This document shows, one piece after another, positions 39,371 through 47,579 of a stretch of 64,000 nt of DNA. The translations under genes were made by a program, and so were the position numbers. Source of the stretch: CAJCJE01 sp035948315. Its GTDB lineage: Bacteria > Actinomycetota > Actinomycetes > Mycobacteriales > Pseudonocardiaceae. The notes beneath the pieces are model-generated. The model ran no database searches and was not told the DNA's origin. It saw only the letters and a program-made list of their open reading frames with translations. The stretch spans positions 1-64,000 of the forward strand of contig DASZJG010000094.1 of assembly GCA_035948315.1 (NCBI GenBank), written 5' to 3'. Positions within the stretch are counted from its first letter, which is position 1; each line of letters begins with the position of its first letter.

Positions 39371-40375
39371 GTGAAGGTGGTCGTAGCAGTCGGTGGAGTT
39401 GGCGGCGCGAGGTTCCTGCTCGGCGTGAAGCACGCGCTCGGGCTCAACCCGGTCGGACCGACGGAGAACACGGAACACCAGGTCACCGCGGTGGTCAACA
39501 CCGGGGACGACCTGTGGATGCACGGGTTGCGAATCTGCCCCGACCTGGACACCTGCATGTACACGCTGGGTGGCGGGATCGAGACCTCGCGCGGTTGGGG
39601 CCGGGCCAACGAGACCTGGGCGGTCCGGGAGGAACTGGCCGCCTACGGCGCCGATCCGACCTGGTTCGGGCTCGGCGACCGGGACATCGCCACCCACCTG
39701 GTGCGGACCAGGATGATCCGCGCGGGCTATCCGCTCTCCGCGGTCACCGAGGCGCTGTGCGATCGCTGGCAGCCCGGCGTGCGCCTGCTGCCGATGAGCG
39801 ACGAGCGGGTCGAGACGCACGTCGTCGTCGACCTGCCCGGCGAGGACGGTGCCGAGTCCGAGCGCAAGGCCGTGCACTTCCAGGAGTGGTGGGTCCGCTA
39901 CCACGCGGAACTGCCCGCGCACTCGATCGTGCCGGTCGGCGCCGAGGAGTCCAAGCCGGCGCCCGGTGTGCTGGAGGCGATCGCCGAGGCGGACGTGGTG
40001 CTGCTGGCGCCGTCGAACCCGGTGGTGAGCATCGGCACCGTGCTGGCCGTGCCCGGTATCCGGGACGCGCTGCGCGGCGGGACGGCCCCGGTGATCGGGT
40101 TGTCCCCCATCGTCGGCGACCGGCCGGTGCGCGGCATGGCGGATGCCTGCCTCGCCGCGATCAACGTGCCCACCACCGCGGCCGCGGTCGGTGGTTACCT
40201 CGGCTCCCGCACCGAGTCCGAGACCGGCATCCTGGACGGCTGGCTGATCCACAAGACCGACACGGCCGAGGTGCCCGGGGTGCGGGTGCGGGCCGTGCCG
40301 CTGCTGATGTCCGATGTGGACGCGACGGCCGAGATGGCCCGCGCCGCCCTTGAACTGGCCGGAGTATCGCTATGA
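39371..40375 (+). CDS. fbiA: 2-phospho-L-lactate transferase (FbiA)
   Basis: FbiA transfers the phospholactyl-type group onto Fo in coenzyme F420 synthesis. The GTG start at 39371 gives VKVVVAVGGVGGARFLLGVKHAL, the nucleotide-binding GGVGG loop. Visible motifs include VVNTGDDLWMHGLRICPDLD, FGLGDRDIATHLVRTRMIRAG and LLAPSNPVVSIGTVLA plus a late SPIVGDRPVRGMAD. The 334 residues fit. Its stop overlaps fbiB by 4 bases (ATGA). Confidence 0.96.
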   Translation: MKVVVAVGGVGGARFLLGVKHALGLNPVGPTENTEHQVTAVVNTGDDLWMHGLRICPDLDTCMYTLGGGIETSRGWGRANETWAVREELAAYGADPTWFGLGDRDIATHLVRTRMIRAGYPLSAVTEALCDRWQPGVRLLPMSDERVETHVVVDLPGEDGAESERKAVHFQEWWVRYHAELPAHSIVPVGAEESKPAPGVLEAIAEADVVLLAPSNPVVSIGTVLAVPGIRDALRGGTAPVIGLSPIVGDRPVRGMADACLAAINVPTTAAAVGGYLGSRTESETGILDGWLIHKTDTAEVPGVRVRAVPLLMSDVDATAEMARAALELAGVSL

Positions 40376-41739
40376 CCACCTCTGTCGGGGACCACGCCAG
40401 CGCGGGTGTCGAACTCCTCCCGATCGTCGGTCTGCCCGAGTTCCGCCCCGGCGACGACCTGGCCGCCGCGATCGCGACGGCCGCGCCGTGGCTGCGCGAG
40501 GGCGACGTGGTCGTGGTGACCAGCAAGGTCTTGTCCAAAGTAGAGGGTCGGCTGGTGGCGGTGCCGACCGATCCGGCGGCCCGCGAGGCCGCCCGGCGCG
40601 ACCTGGTCCGGTCCGAGGCCGTGCGCGTCGTCGCCCGCTACGGCGAGAACTACATGATCACCGAGAACAAGCTCGGCATCGTGCAGGCCGCCAGCGGCGT
40701 GGACGCCTCCAACGTCGCGTCCGGCGAGGTCGCGCTGCTCCCGGAGAACCCGGACGCGTCCGCCGCCGCGCTGCGCGAGGCCCTGCGCGGGCTGCTCGGC
40801 GTGCAGGTCGCCGTGGTCGTCACCGACACCATGGGCCGGGCCTGGCGGATGGGCCAGATCGACGCCGCGATCGGCTCGGCCGGCCTGCGCGTGCTGCACC
40901 GCTACGCCGGCACCATCGACGCCCAGGGCAACGAGCTGGCCGTCACCGAGGTCGCCATCGCCGACGAGATCGCGGCCGCCGCCGACCTGGTCAAGGGCAA
41001 GCTCGGCGGCTTCGCCGCGGCCGTGGTCCGCGGACTGTCCGTGGTGGACGATGGTTCCACCGCCCGTGACCTGCTCCGCCCCGGCAACGAGGACCTCTTC
41101 GCGATCGGCACGGCCGAGGCGATCGCGCAGGGCACACGAGAGGGCAGGCGGGAGGCGGTGCTGCTGCGCCGCTCCATCCGCTCGTTCAGCGCCGAACAGG
41201 TCGACCCGGACACGCTGCGCCGCGCCATCGCGGTCGGCCTGACCGCGCCCGCCCCGCACCACACCCACCCGGTCCGGTTCGTCTGGGTGCGCAACCGCCC
41301 GCTGCGCGCCAAGCTGCTCGACGCGATGCGCGCCGCCTGGCGTGCCGACCTGCGCGGCGACGGCTGGAGCGAGGAACGCATCGACCGCAGGGTCGCGCGC
41401 GGCGAGATCCTCTACGGCGCCGCCGAACTCGTCCTCCCGTTCCGCGTCCCCGACGGCGCGCACGAATACCCCGACGAGCGCCGCGGCACCGCAGAAGCCG
41501 CGATGTTCACCGTGGCCGCGGGCGCTGCCGTGCAGGGCCTGCTGGTGGCGTTGGCGGCGGAGGGCCTCGGCTCCTGCTGGGTCTCCTCCACCCTGTTCGC
41601 CGCCGACGTCGTGCGCGGCGTCCTCGACCTGCCCGCCGACTGGTCTCCGCTGGGTGCCGTCGCCGTCGGTCACCCCGCGGACGGCCCGCTAGCCCCCCGC
41701 GAACCACGCGGCGACGGCGAGTTCCTGGTGGAGCTATGA
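40372..41739 (+). CDS. fbiB: F420:L-glutamate ligase / dehydro-F420 reductase (FbiB)
   Basis: FbiB adds the polyglutamate tail to F420 and reduces dehydro-F420. It is a fusion of an N-terminal CofE-like ligase (VELLPIVGLPEFRPGDDL, VVVTSKVLSKVEG, VVVTDTMGRAWRMG, residues 1 to about 250) and a C-terminal nitroreductase-like FMN domain (LLRRSIRSFSAEQVDPDTLRR, APHHTHPVRFVWV, GLGSCWVSSTLF). The 455 residues match the two-domain actinobacterial enzyme. fbiC is not in the window. The stop overlaps the NUDIX gene by 4 bases. Confidence 0.96.
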   Translation: MTTSVGDHASAGVELLPIVGLPEFRPGDDLAAAIATAAPWLREGDVVVVTSKVLSKVEGRLVAVPTDPAAREAARRDLVRSEAVRVVARYGENYMITENKLGIVQAASGVDASNVASGEVALLPENPDASAAALREALRGLLGVQVAVVVTDTMGRAWRMGQIDAAIGSAGLRVLHRYAGTIDAQGNELAVTEVAIADEIAAAADLVKGKLGGFAAAVVRGLSVVDDGSTARDLLRPGNEDLFAIGTAEAIAQGTREGRREAVLLRRSIRSFSAEQVDPDTLRRAIAVGLTAPAPHHTHPVRFVWVRNRPLRAKLLDAMRAAWRADLRGDGWSEERIDRRVARGEILYGAAELVLPFRVPDGAHEYPDERRGTAEAAMFTVAAGAAVQGLLVALAAEGLGSCWVSSTLFAADVVRGVLDLPADWSPLGAVAVGHPADGPLAPREPRGDGEFLVEL

Positions 41740-42290
41740 GCAGTTTCGGTCCGCACGACGACGCGATGACCGCGCTGGACCGCTGGCGCCCGACCGCGCC
41801 CGGCCAGGAGCCGTTGCGCCAGGCGTTCCTCGGTTTCCTCGACGCCCGCCCCGACTCGTGCGCCCGCTCCTGCGCCGCCGGTCACGTGACCGCGTCCGCG
41901 GTCGTGCTCGACGCGGCGGCCGAACGGATCCTGCTCACCCTGCACCCGAGGGTCGGCCGCTGGCTGCAACTCGGCGGCCACTGCGAGGCCGATGACTTCA
42001 CCCTGGCCGGCGCCGCACTGCGCGAAGCCACCGAGGAATCCGGCATCTCCGGCCTGCGCCTGGAATACGAACCGCTGCACCTGGACGTCCACCCGGTGAC
42101 CTGTTCACTCGGCGTGCCCACCCGCCACTTCGACGTCCGCTTCCTGCTCCGAGCCCCGGTCAACGCCGAACCCGTGCGCAGCGCCGAGTCGATCGACCTG
42201 CAGTGGTGGCCCATCAGCCAACTCCCCGGCGACGAATCCAGCGACCTCGACGACCTGATCGCCGCGGCATTGGCCAGGACCGGCCGCTGA
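41736..42290 (+). CDS. NUDIX hydrolase
   Basis: This 184-residue protein has a NUDIX box: GGHCEADDFTLAGAAL followed by REATEESGI. It hydrolyses a nucleoside diphosphate linked to another group; which one cannot be read off. The upstream VTASAVVLDAAAERILLTLHPRV strand and downstream HFDVRFLLRAP fit the fold. It is translationally coupled to fbiB (ATGA overlap), which hints at a role near F420 synthesis, for example clearing or salvaging a dinucleotide by-product, but this is inference. Confidence 0.88.
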   Translation: MSSFGPHDDAMTALDRWRPTAPGQEPLRQAFLGFLDARPDSCARSCAAGHVTASAVVLDAAAERILLTLHPRVGRWLQLGGHCEADDFTLAGAALREATEESGISGLRLEYEPLHLDVHPVTCSLGVPTRHFDVRFLLRAPVNAEPVRSAESIDLQWWPISQLPGDESSDLDDLIAAALARTGR

Positions 42291-42327
42291 CGCGCCAACT
42301 GCGTGTTGCGGGAAGGAGGAGACCGAG

Positions 42328-42903
42328 ATGACCGCGCTCCCTGACTACCCGGGTCCCATGTTGACCATCGCCGACTTCACGGCACTGCCCGAGGACGATC
42401 AGCGCTGGGAACTACAAGAGGGCTCCCTCGTGAGGTCGCCGAGTCCAACCCCTCGTCACATGCGGGCGGAATTCCGGCTGGCCAGCCAGTTGGAGCCACA
42501 GCTGCTGCCCCGGTTGGAGGTCTTCGGCGATGTCGATATCGATCTCGACATGGTTCCGCCCAACCGCCCGGGTCACGCTCGCCGGCCCGACCTGATCGTG
42601 GTCGAGGTGGGCACGGTTGAGCGCGCCGACGACGAAGGACGGCTGATCCGCGCGAGTGAAGTCCTGCTCGTCGTGGAGATCGTGTCCCCTGGTTCGGTGC
42701 GGATGGACAACGTGATCAAGCGCGGCGAGTACGCCGATGCCGGAATCGGCCACTACTGGATCATCGACCTGGATCCGCCGGTGTCGATGCTGGCCTGCCA
42801 TCTGGGCGGCGAACTGGGCTACGTCGACGACGGCGCGATCACCGGAACACACATCGCCACCGAGCCATTCGCGGCAACGATCGAGCTGGACAAGCTCCGC
42901 TGA
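42328..42903 (+). CDS. Uma2 family (DUF820) endonuclease-like protein
   Basis: This 191-residue protein has the PD-(D/E)xK-type Uma2 core: ARRPDLIVVEVGT, VLLVVEIVSPGS and IKRGEYADAGIGHYWIID, with a typical N-terminal LTIADFTALPEDDQRWELQEGSLV. The family is abundant in actinobacteria and cyanobacteria and of unknown function. The ATG follows GGAAGGAGGAG. It lies 37 bases past the NUDIX stop and ends at the stop of the convergent AlkA-like gene. Confidence 0.9.
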   Translation: MTALPDYPGPMLTIADFTALPEDDQRWELQEGSLVRSPSPTPRHMRAEFRLASQLEPQLLPRLEVFGDVDIDLDMVPPNRPGHARRPDLIVVEVGTVERADDEGRLIRASEVLLVVEIVSPGSVRMDNVIKRGEYADAGIGHYWIIDLDPPVSMLACHLGGELGYVDDGAITGTHIATEPFAATIELDKLR

Positions 42904-43851
42904 TCAGAACCTGCGGTAGTCGCGGGGGCTGTAGCGCGGGGCGAAGCGCGGGCGGCGGAAGCCGGACGCCTCGATGTAGCGGACCGCGCGTTGGCGCTGT
43001 GGCGCGTACGGGGCGAGGACTTCGAGCATGCCGGCGTCGTCGAGGGAGTGGCCGACGAGCGCGTGGCCGACGGTGCTCGGCACGTGCAGGTCGCCGACGC
43101 TGACCGCGTCCGGGTCGCCCCAGGCGCGCTGCGCGACCTCGGCGGCGGTCCAGATGCCGATGCCGGGGATGCGCCGCAGCAGGTTGCGGCCTTCGACGCC
43201 GCGCAGTTCGGCCGCGCGTTCGAGCCGGTGCGCGACCTGGGCGGCGGCCACGAGCGCGCGGCGGCGGGCGCCGTCCACGCCCGCGCGGTGCCATTCCCAG
43301 TCGGTGATGCCGAGCAGTTGGGTCGGGCTGGGCGGGGTGCGCATGCCGTCCGGGGTGGGGCCGGGCGCGGGCGAGCCGAATCGGCGGGCGAGTTCGCGCC
43401 AGGACCGGTGCGCCTCGATGCCGGTGACCTTCTGTTCGAGGATCGCGCCGACCAGCACGTCCCAGACGCGGCCGGTGGCACCGAGCCGCAGTCCGGGCAT
43501 GCGTTTGCGGGTCTCGTCGACGAGCGGATGGTGCGCGACGAAACCGGTGTCGTCGTCATCGGCGCCGAGCAGCGCCGGAAATCCGGCGATCAGCCGTTCC
43601 GCGCCCGCGCCCCAGGCGGTCGCGGTGAACCGGCCGGCACCATCGCGAACCAGCCCGATCGTGGCCGGTCCGTCCGGGGTGTTCCCGGTCAGCCAGCGGA
43701 TGCCGCGCTGCTCGACCCGGTAGGTCGGGTCGCCGGGACCTCTGGCCAACGGGCCGAGCAACGCGCCGGGGTCGACCAGGAACGACGGCGACCAGGAGCA
43801 GGAGATGCCCTCGTCCTGTACCGGTCGCTCGTCGAGTTCGGTCACGCTCAC
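42904..43851 (-). CDS. AlkA-like HhH-GPD DNA glycosylase
   Basis: This 315-residue protein belongs to the 3-methyladenine DNA glycosylase II superfamily. The helix-hairpin-helix is LLRRIPGIGIWTAAEVAQRA and the catalytic Asp lies in VSVGDLHVPSTVG. An EQKVTGIEAHRSWRELARRFG helix precedes it. The N-terminal domain is of the AlkA type (TAWGAGAERLIAGFPALLG). It probably excises alkylated bases. It is close to the mannose-1-phosphate guanylyltransferase gene on the same strand (10 bases from that gene's stop). Confidence 0.85.
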   Translation of the reverse strand: MSVTELDERPVQDEGISCSWSPSFLVDPGALLGPLARGPGDPTYRVEQRGIRWLTGNTPDGPATIGLVRDGAGRFTATAWGAGAERLIAGFPALLGADDDDTGFVAHHPLVDETRKRMPGLRLGATGRVWDVLVGAILEQKVTGIEAHRSWRELARRFGSPAPGPTPDGMRTPPSPTQLLGITDWEWHRAGVDGARRRALVAAAQVAHRLERAAELRGVEGRNLLRRIPGIGIWTAAEVAQRAWGDPDAVSVGDLHVPSTVGHALVGHSLDDAGMLEVLAPYAPQRQRAVRYIEASGFRRPRFAPRYSPRDYRRF

Positions 43852-43861
43852 CCTGTCCGTT

Positions 43862-44977
43862 CTACGCGTCCGTGGAGAACCGCACGCCGGCCTCGGGCAG
43901 TTCGACGCCGGGCCACACCCGCGCGCCGTGCAGCAGTTCGCAGCGCGCGCCGATGACCGCGCCGTCTCCGATGACGGTGTCGCGTAGCACCGCGCCCGCG
44001 CCGATCCGCGCGCCCACGCCGATCACGCTGCGTTCCACGACCGCGCCGGCCGCGATGACCGCGTTGTCGAACACCACGGCTCCGTCGATCCGCGCGCCCG
44101 CGCCGACGGTCGCGCCCGCGCCGATGGTCGTCCCGCCGGTGAGCACGGCGTCGGCCGCGACCGTCGCGCCGGGCAGGACCAGTCGTTCGTCGGGCCGGCC
44201 GGACAACGCTGCGGACGGCGCGATGCCGCGCACCAGGTCGGCCGAGCCGCGCACGAACGCCTCGGGGGTGCCGAGATCGAGCCAGTAGGAGCTGTCCACG
44301 TAACCCTGCACGCGGGCGCCGCTCGCGAGCAGGCCCGGGAAGGTCTCGCGTTCGACGGACACCGGGCGACCAGCGGGGATGGCGTCGATCACCGAGCGCC
44401 GGAAGATGTAGCAACCCGCGTTGATCTGGTCGGTCGGCGGATTGTCCGTCTTCTCCAGGAACGCGGTGACCCGGCCGTCGGCATCCGTTGGCACGCAACC
44501 GAATGGGCGCGGATCGGACACCTTGACCAGGTGCAGCGTCACGTCCGCCGCGCTCGCGCGGTGGGTGGCGAGTTGGCCGCGCAGGTCGACGCCGGACAGC
44601 ACGTCGCCGTTGAAGATGAACACGTCCGGTTCGCGCAGCCGCTCGGCGACGTTGCGGATGCCGCCCGCGGTGTCCAGCGGCTCCGACTCGACCACGTACT
44701 CCAGTTCGAGGCCGAGCGCCGAACCGTCGCCGAAGTGCTCCTCGAACACCTCGGCCCGGTAGGAGGTGCCGAGCACGACGTGGCTGATGCCGGCCGCTTT
44801 GACCCTTGACAGCAGGTGAGTGAGGAACGGCACGCCCGCGGTGGGCAGCATCGGCTTGGGCGCGGACAGCGTCAGCGGCCGCAGCCTGGTGCCCTTGCCA
44901 CCGACCAGGACGACCGCCTCAGCGCCCGCTACCTGCTCGGTTGGTGTTCGGTCGGGCGACGTGGTGCTCGACGACAT
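43862..44977 (-). CDS. Sugar-1-phosphate nucleotidyltransferase (mannose-1-phosphate guanylyltransferase type)
   Basis: This 371-residue enzyme has an N-terminal nucleotidyltransferase domain (AVVLVGGKGTRLRPLTLSAP, PKPMLPTAGVP, VFIFNGDVLSGVDL) and a C-terminal left-handed beta-helix of hexapeptide repeats (GATVAADAVLTGGTTIGAGA, VIGVGARIGAGAVL). It matches the actinobacterial gene upstream of wbbL that is annotated mannose-1-phosphate guanylyltransferase, but the nucleotide cannot be told from sequence alone. ATG 44977 follows AGGAGGG. With manA and manB it would complete GDP-mannose synthesis. Confidence 0.9.
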   Translation of the reverse strand: MSSSTTSPDRTPTEQVAGAEAVVLVGGKGTRLRPLTLSAPKPMLPTAGVPFLTHLLSRVKAAGISHVVLGTSYRAEVFEEHFGDGSALGLELEYVVESEPLDTAGGIRNVAERLREPDVFIFNGDVLSGVDLRGQLATHRASAADVTLHLVKVSDPRPFGCVPTDADGRVTAFLEKTDNPPTDQINAGCYIFRRSVIDAIPAGRPVSVERETFPGLLASGARVQGYVDSSYWLDLGTPEAFVRGSADLVRGIAPSAALSGRPDERLVLPGATVAADAVLTGGTTIGAGATVGAGARIDGAVVFDNAVIAAGAVVERSVIGVGARIGAGAVLRDTVIGDGAVIGARCELLHGARVWPGVELPEAGVRFSTDA

Positions 44978-45180
44978 GCCGTTTTCCCTCCTGAACTGAC
45001 GGCGACCCCGAGTAGGGAATAGTCTTGCAGGGCGCCGTCGGGAGACTGCGTCGGACCCGATAGGGGACGGGCGGTACCGACGGGGGGACGGGAAACCTCT
45101 GTCGGCTGTGGACCTCCAGCGGGATGTCCACGAAGATAGGGTGCTGCCGGACAAGCACCCGCACGCAGGGAGGTCGGTGC

Positions 45181-45648
45181 ATGGACCCCCGTGATCGGGC
45201 GGATGCCGCGCTGGCCCGTGCTCGGGCCCGAGGCGCGTTCGTGGTGACACCCGATGACGCGGTCTCGCCGATGGACGCGAAGAACACCCAGCAGATCCCC
45301 AGAGCTGTGGTGAACGCGCTGGACACCTCCCGGCAGGACAGCGACACCACCATGGTGATCTCCGCCGGCATGGCGCGCGGCCACGGCCACCCGGTTCCCC
45401 AGCAGCCGCCGCAACAGCACCCGCACCAGCCGCAACAACCTCCGCAGCAGCCGATCAGTCCGGCGCTGCTGGAGGAGACGCGGACGCAGCCGGTGCAGGT
45501 CCCCGCTCAGCAGCCGACCTACCGGCCCGAGCCGCAACAGCAGCCCGAGCCGCAGCCGGCTCCCCGCGCGCTGGACGGCCTGGTGCCGACCGTGCAGCAG
45601 CCCGCCAACCCGCGCAGCACGCTGTCCCGCCGCCTCGAAGGCGACTAG
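45181..45648 (+). CDS. Pro/Gln-rich hypothetical protein
   Basis: This 155-residue protein starts at ATG 45181 (MDPRDRADAALARARARGAFV) after GGGAGG. A conserved-looking N-terminal 60 residues with DDAVSPMDAKNTQQIPR is followed by a Pro/Gln repeat region (PQQPPQQHPHQPQQPPQQP) and a short basic end. It has no TM or signal. A similar small gene lies in the same place in related actinobacteria as far as I recall, but the function is unknown. It is divergent from the nucleotidyltransferase. Confidence 0.7.
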   Translation: MDPRDRADAALARARARGAFVVTPDDAVSPMDAKNTQQIPRAVVNALDTSRQDSDTTMVISAGMARGHGHPVPQQPPQQHPHQPQQPPQQPISPALLEETRTQPVQVPAQQPTYRPEPQQQPEPQPAPRALDGLVPTVQQPANPRSTLSRRLEGD

Positions 45649-45668
45649 CTCGGCGCACCCATCGCTTG

Positions 45669-46331
45669 CTAACGCGAATTGAGGAAGGCATCGTCCGTCG
45701 CCACTTCCGTGAGAACGGACGCGGTTCCGGACAACAGGTCACCACGAAAATCAGGGCGTGCGCGTTGAGCTGCGGCCAGCAGAGCAACCAGCACCGACTC
45801 GAACGGGCTGGGCACCTCACTGCCGACAAGATCGTGGGTGGCCGGGTCCCGCAGTCGCTGACCCAGCTTTGCCTCGACTGCCGCGTATAGCTCGTCCGGC
45901 TGCCGCAACACGGCATCATTGCCGCTCTCGGCGACCAGTTGGCCGACGCGCTGATGAGACACACCGATGACATCCGCGATTTCGCGATAGCTCAGACCGG
46001 CGGAGCGCATCGACCCGATCGTCGCCCTACGGGTCGCGTCCCGTTGGCGAACCGCATGCTCGACCAAATGGTCCCACTCGCGAAGGTTCTCGATCAACGC
46101 GGTGAGATCCTGCGTGCCAAGGCGATAGTGCCAGTCGATCCAGAAGCTGTCCGGCTCGATGTCCTGTAGAGACGCGATGACGTCGCGGACCGCGTCCGGC
46201 AACTCCTCGAACTTCTCCACGTCGGTCGCGCCGGCCGGCAAGCCTTCGACAACCGCGACCCACAGGCCGTCTTCTCGCGACACGACAACGGAGTATGCGG
46301 GCAGCCGATCAATCACTTGTCCTCCATCCAT
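45669..46331 (-). CDS. hicB: HicB-like antitoxin with HTH domain
   Basis: This 220-residue protein has a HicB-type N-terminus (YSVVVSREDGLWVAVVEGLPAGATDVEKFEE, residues 13-43), then a helical linker and a helix-turn-helix (GLSYREIADVIGVSHQRVGQ, residues 112-131). The tail is poorly characterised. It should both neutralise HicA and bind the operon operator. It overlaps hicA by 19 bases and runs convergent to the Pro/Gln-rich gene. Its length is well above a minimal HicB because of the extended C-terminus. Confidence 0.85.
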   Translation of the reverse strand: MDGGQVIDRLPAYSVVVSREDGLWVAVVEGLPAGATDVEKFEELPDAVRDVIASLQDIEPDSFWIDWHYRLGTQDLTALIENLREWDHLVEHAVRQRDATRRATIGSMRSAGLSYREIADVIGVSHQRVGQLVAESGNDAVLRQPDELYAAVEAKLGQRLRDPATHDLVGSEVPSPFESVLVALLAAAQRARPDFRGDLLSGTASVLTEVATDDAFLNSR

Positions 46332-46573
46332 CGATCGCCGAACAGGTGCGCCAACGCTTCCTCAATGTTGCGGAGCACTGGCCACGACAGTTCTCGTGCG
46401 TGACCAGTAACGACGAACCTGCCCACTTCCTCCCCGTCCGCATCACGCACGACGTGGAGACGATGCGAGCCCTTGCCACGCCCAGGTTCCTCCGTCACCA
46501 CGTACCCGCGCTGACGTGCTTGTCGCCGCACGCGCGTCAGCAGCGCCGTCGGCCTGAGTCGCTTGTTGACCAC
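46313..46573 (-). CDS. hicA: HicA-like mRNA interferase toxin
   Basis: This 86-residue protein has the double-stranded-RNA-binding-like fold of HicA: RRQARQRGYVVTEEPGRGKGSHRLHV with the catalytic His37 in GKGSH, and a C-terminal VLRNIEEALAHLFGDRW. HicA cleaves mRNA and is neutralised by HicB. The start is GTG 46573, about 8 bases after the -10 box, so the mRNA is likely leaderless. The pair sits between a hypothetical gene and wbbL and has lower GC than its neighbours, suggesting acquisition. Confidence 0.88.
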   Translation of the reverse strand: MVNKRLRPTALLTRVRRQARQRGYVVTEEPGRGKGSHRLHVVRDADGEEVGRFVVTGHARELSWPVLRNIEEALAHLFGDRWMEDK

Positions 46574-46580
46574 AACTATA

Positions 46581-46623
46581 TGTCTATCGGTCTAGACGGG
46601 CAAGTGTCAAGTCGACTAGACAC
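46581..46623 (-). promoter_or_regulatory. hicAB promoter and operator
   Basis: On the minus strand TTGACA (46610-46605), 18 bases, then TAGACA (46586-46581) form a promoter; the start codon of hicA begins 8 bases later. A 20-bp inverted repeat (46604-46623; 9 of 10 pairs, arms GTGTCTAGTC / GACTTGACAC) covers the -35 box and is the likely HicB operator. Confidence 0.7.
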
Positions 46624-46640
46624 GAGCGAGTGACGGGCTA

Positions 46641-47543
46641 CTAGGCTTCGCCGCGCGTTTCCAGTTTGAGGCGGAGGTCGAGGCCGGCCTTGATCGCCGC
46701 GAGTACGGGTGCCCACTGCGGGCCGCGGTGCCGGTCTGCGAGGTACTGGTAGGCGCTGTCGTGGTGGGCGGTGAGCATCTTGGCGGACGCCTTCTCGGTC
46801 GCCTTGCCGCCCTCGTGCACGACTTCCGCGTCGGGCACGTAGACGTTGCGCCAGCCGGCCTTGCCGAGCCGGTCGCCGAGGTCGACGTCCTCGAAGTACA
46901 TGAAGTAGCGCTGGTCGAAGCCGTTGACCTCGTTGAACGCGGCGCGGCGGAGCAGTTGGCAGGAGCCGGAGAGCCAGCCCGCGGTGCGTTCGGCGACCTC
47001 GTTGTCGGACTGGCGGTAGGCGCGGGTCCACGGGTTGCCTGGCCAGACCTTGCCGAGGGTGCCGTGGCCGATACCGCGCCCGAGCGAGGGCAGCAGCCGC
47101 GCGGAGGGGTAGACGGCGCCCTCCGGGTCGCGGATGAGCGGGCCGAACGCGCCGCCGTCCGGCCACCGTTCGCCCGCGGCGAGCAGCTTGTCCAGGCTGC
47201 CCGGCTTGAACTCCAGGTCGGGGTTGGCCACGACGACCCAGTCGATCTCCGGCGGCAGCGCCCGCACGCCGAGGTTGGCCGCGGTGCCGTAGCCGAGGTT
47301 GCCGCCGGTGCGCAGCAGTTCGACGCCGTCACGCTGCGCGCCACGCTCGGGGGCGCCGTCGGTGGACCCGTTGTCCGCGATCACCACCCGAACGTCCCTG
47401 GTGGTGGCCTTTTCCAGACTGTCGAGGAACGCTGCCAGCGTGTCGCCGGGAAAGTAGGTCACCACGACGACGCCGAGCGGCGCGAGGGTGTCATCGCCGA
47501 CCCCCTGACGGGGGCCCGCCCCCTCCGGTTGCGATTGGGTCAC
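46641..47543 (-). CDS. wbbL: WbbL-type rhamnosyltransferase (GT2)
   Basis: WbbL transfers rhamnose from dTDP-rhamnose to GlcNAc-diphospho-decaprenol, making the arabinogalactan linker. The GT2 motifs are VVVTYFPGDTLAAFLDSLE, VIADNGSTDGAPE, DWVVVANPDLEFKPG (DxD-type) and MYFEDVDLGDRLGKAG. The 300 residues and the proximity to the nucleotidyltransferase and to rmlD match the Rv3265c counterpart. The start is GTG 47543. It is separated from rmlD by five additional glycosyltransferase genes. Confidence 0.9.
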   Translation of the reverse strand: MTQSQPEGAGPRQGVGDDTLAPLGVVVVTYFPGDTLAAFLDSLEKATTRDVRVVIADNGSTDGAPERGAQRDGVELLRTGGNLGYGTAANLGVRALPPEIDWVVVANPDLEFKPGSLDKLLAAGERWPDGGAFGPLIRDPEGAVYPSARLLPSLGRGIGHGTLGKVWPGNPWTRAYRQSDNEVAERTAGWLSGSCQLLRRAAFNEVNGFDQRYFMYFEDVDLGDRLGKAGWRNVYVPDAEVVHEGGKATEKASAKMLTAHHDSAYQYLADRHRGPQWAPVLAAIKAGLDLRLKLETRGEA

Positions 47544-47579
47544 GGCGGACCATTGTGCACCGCGCCGGGAGCCGGCGTG

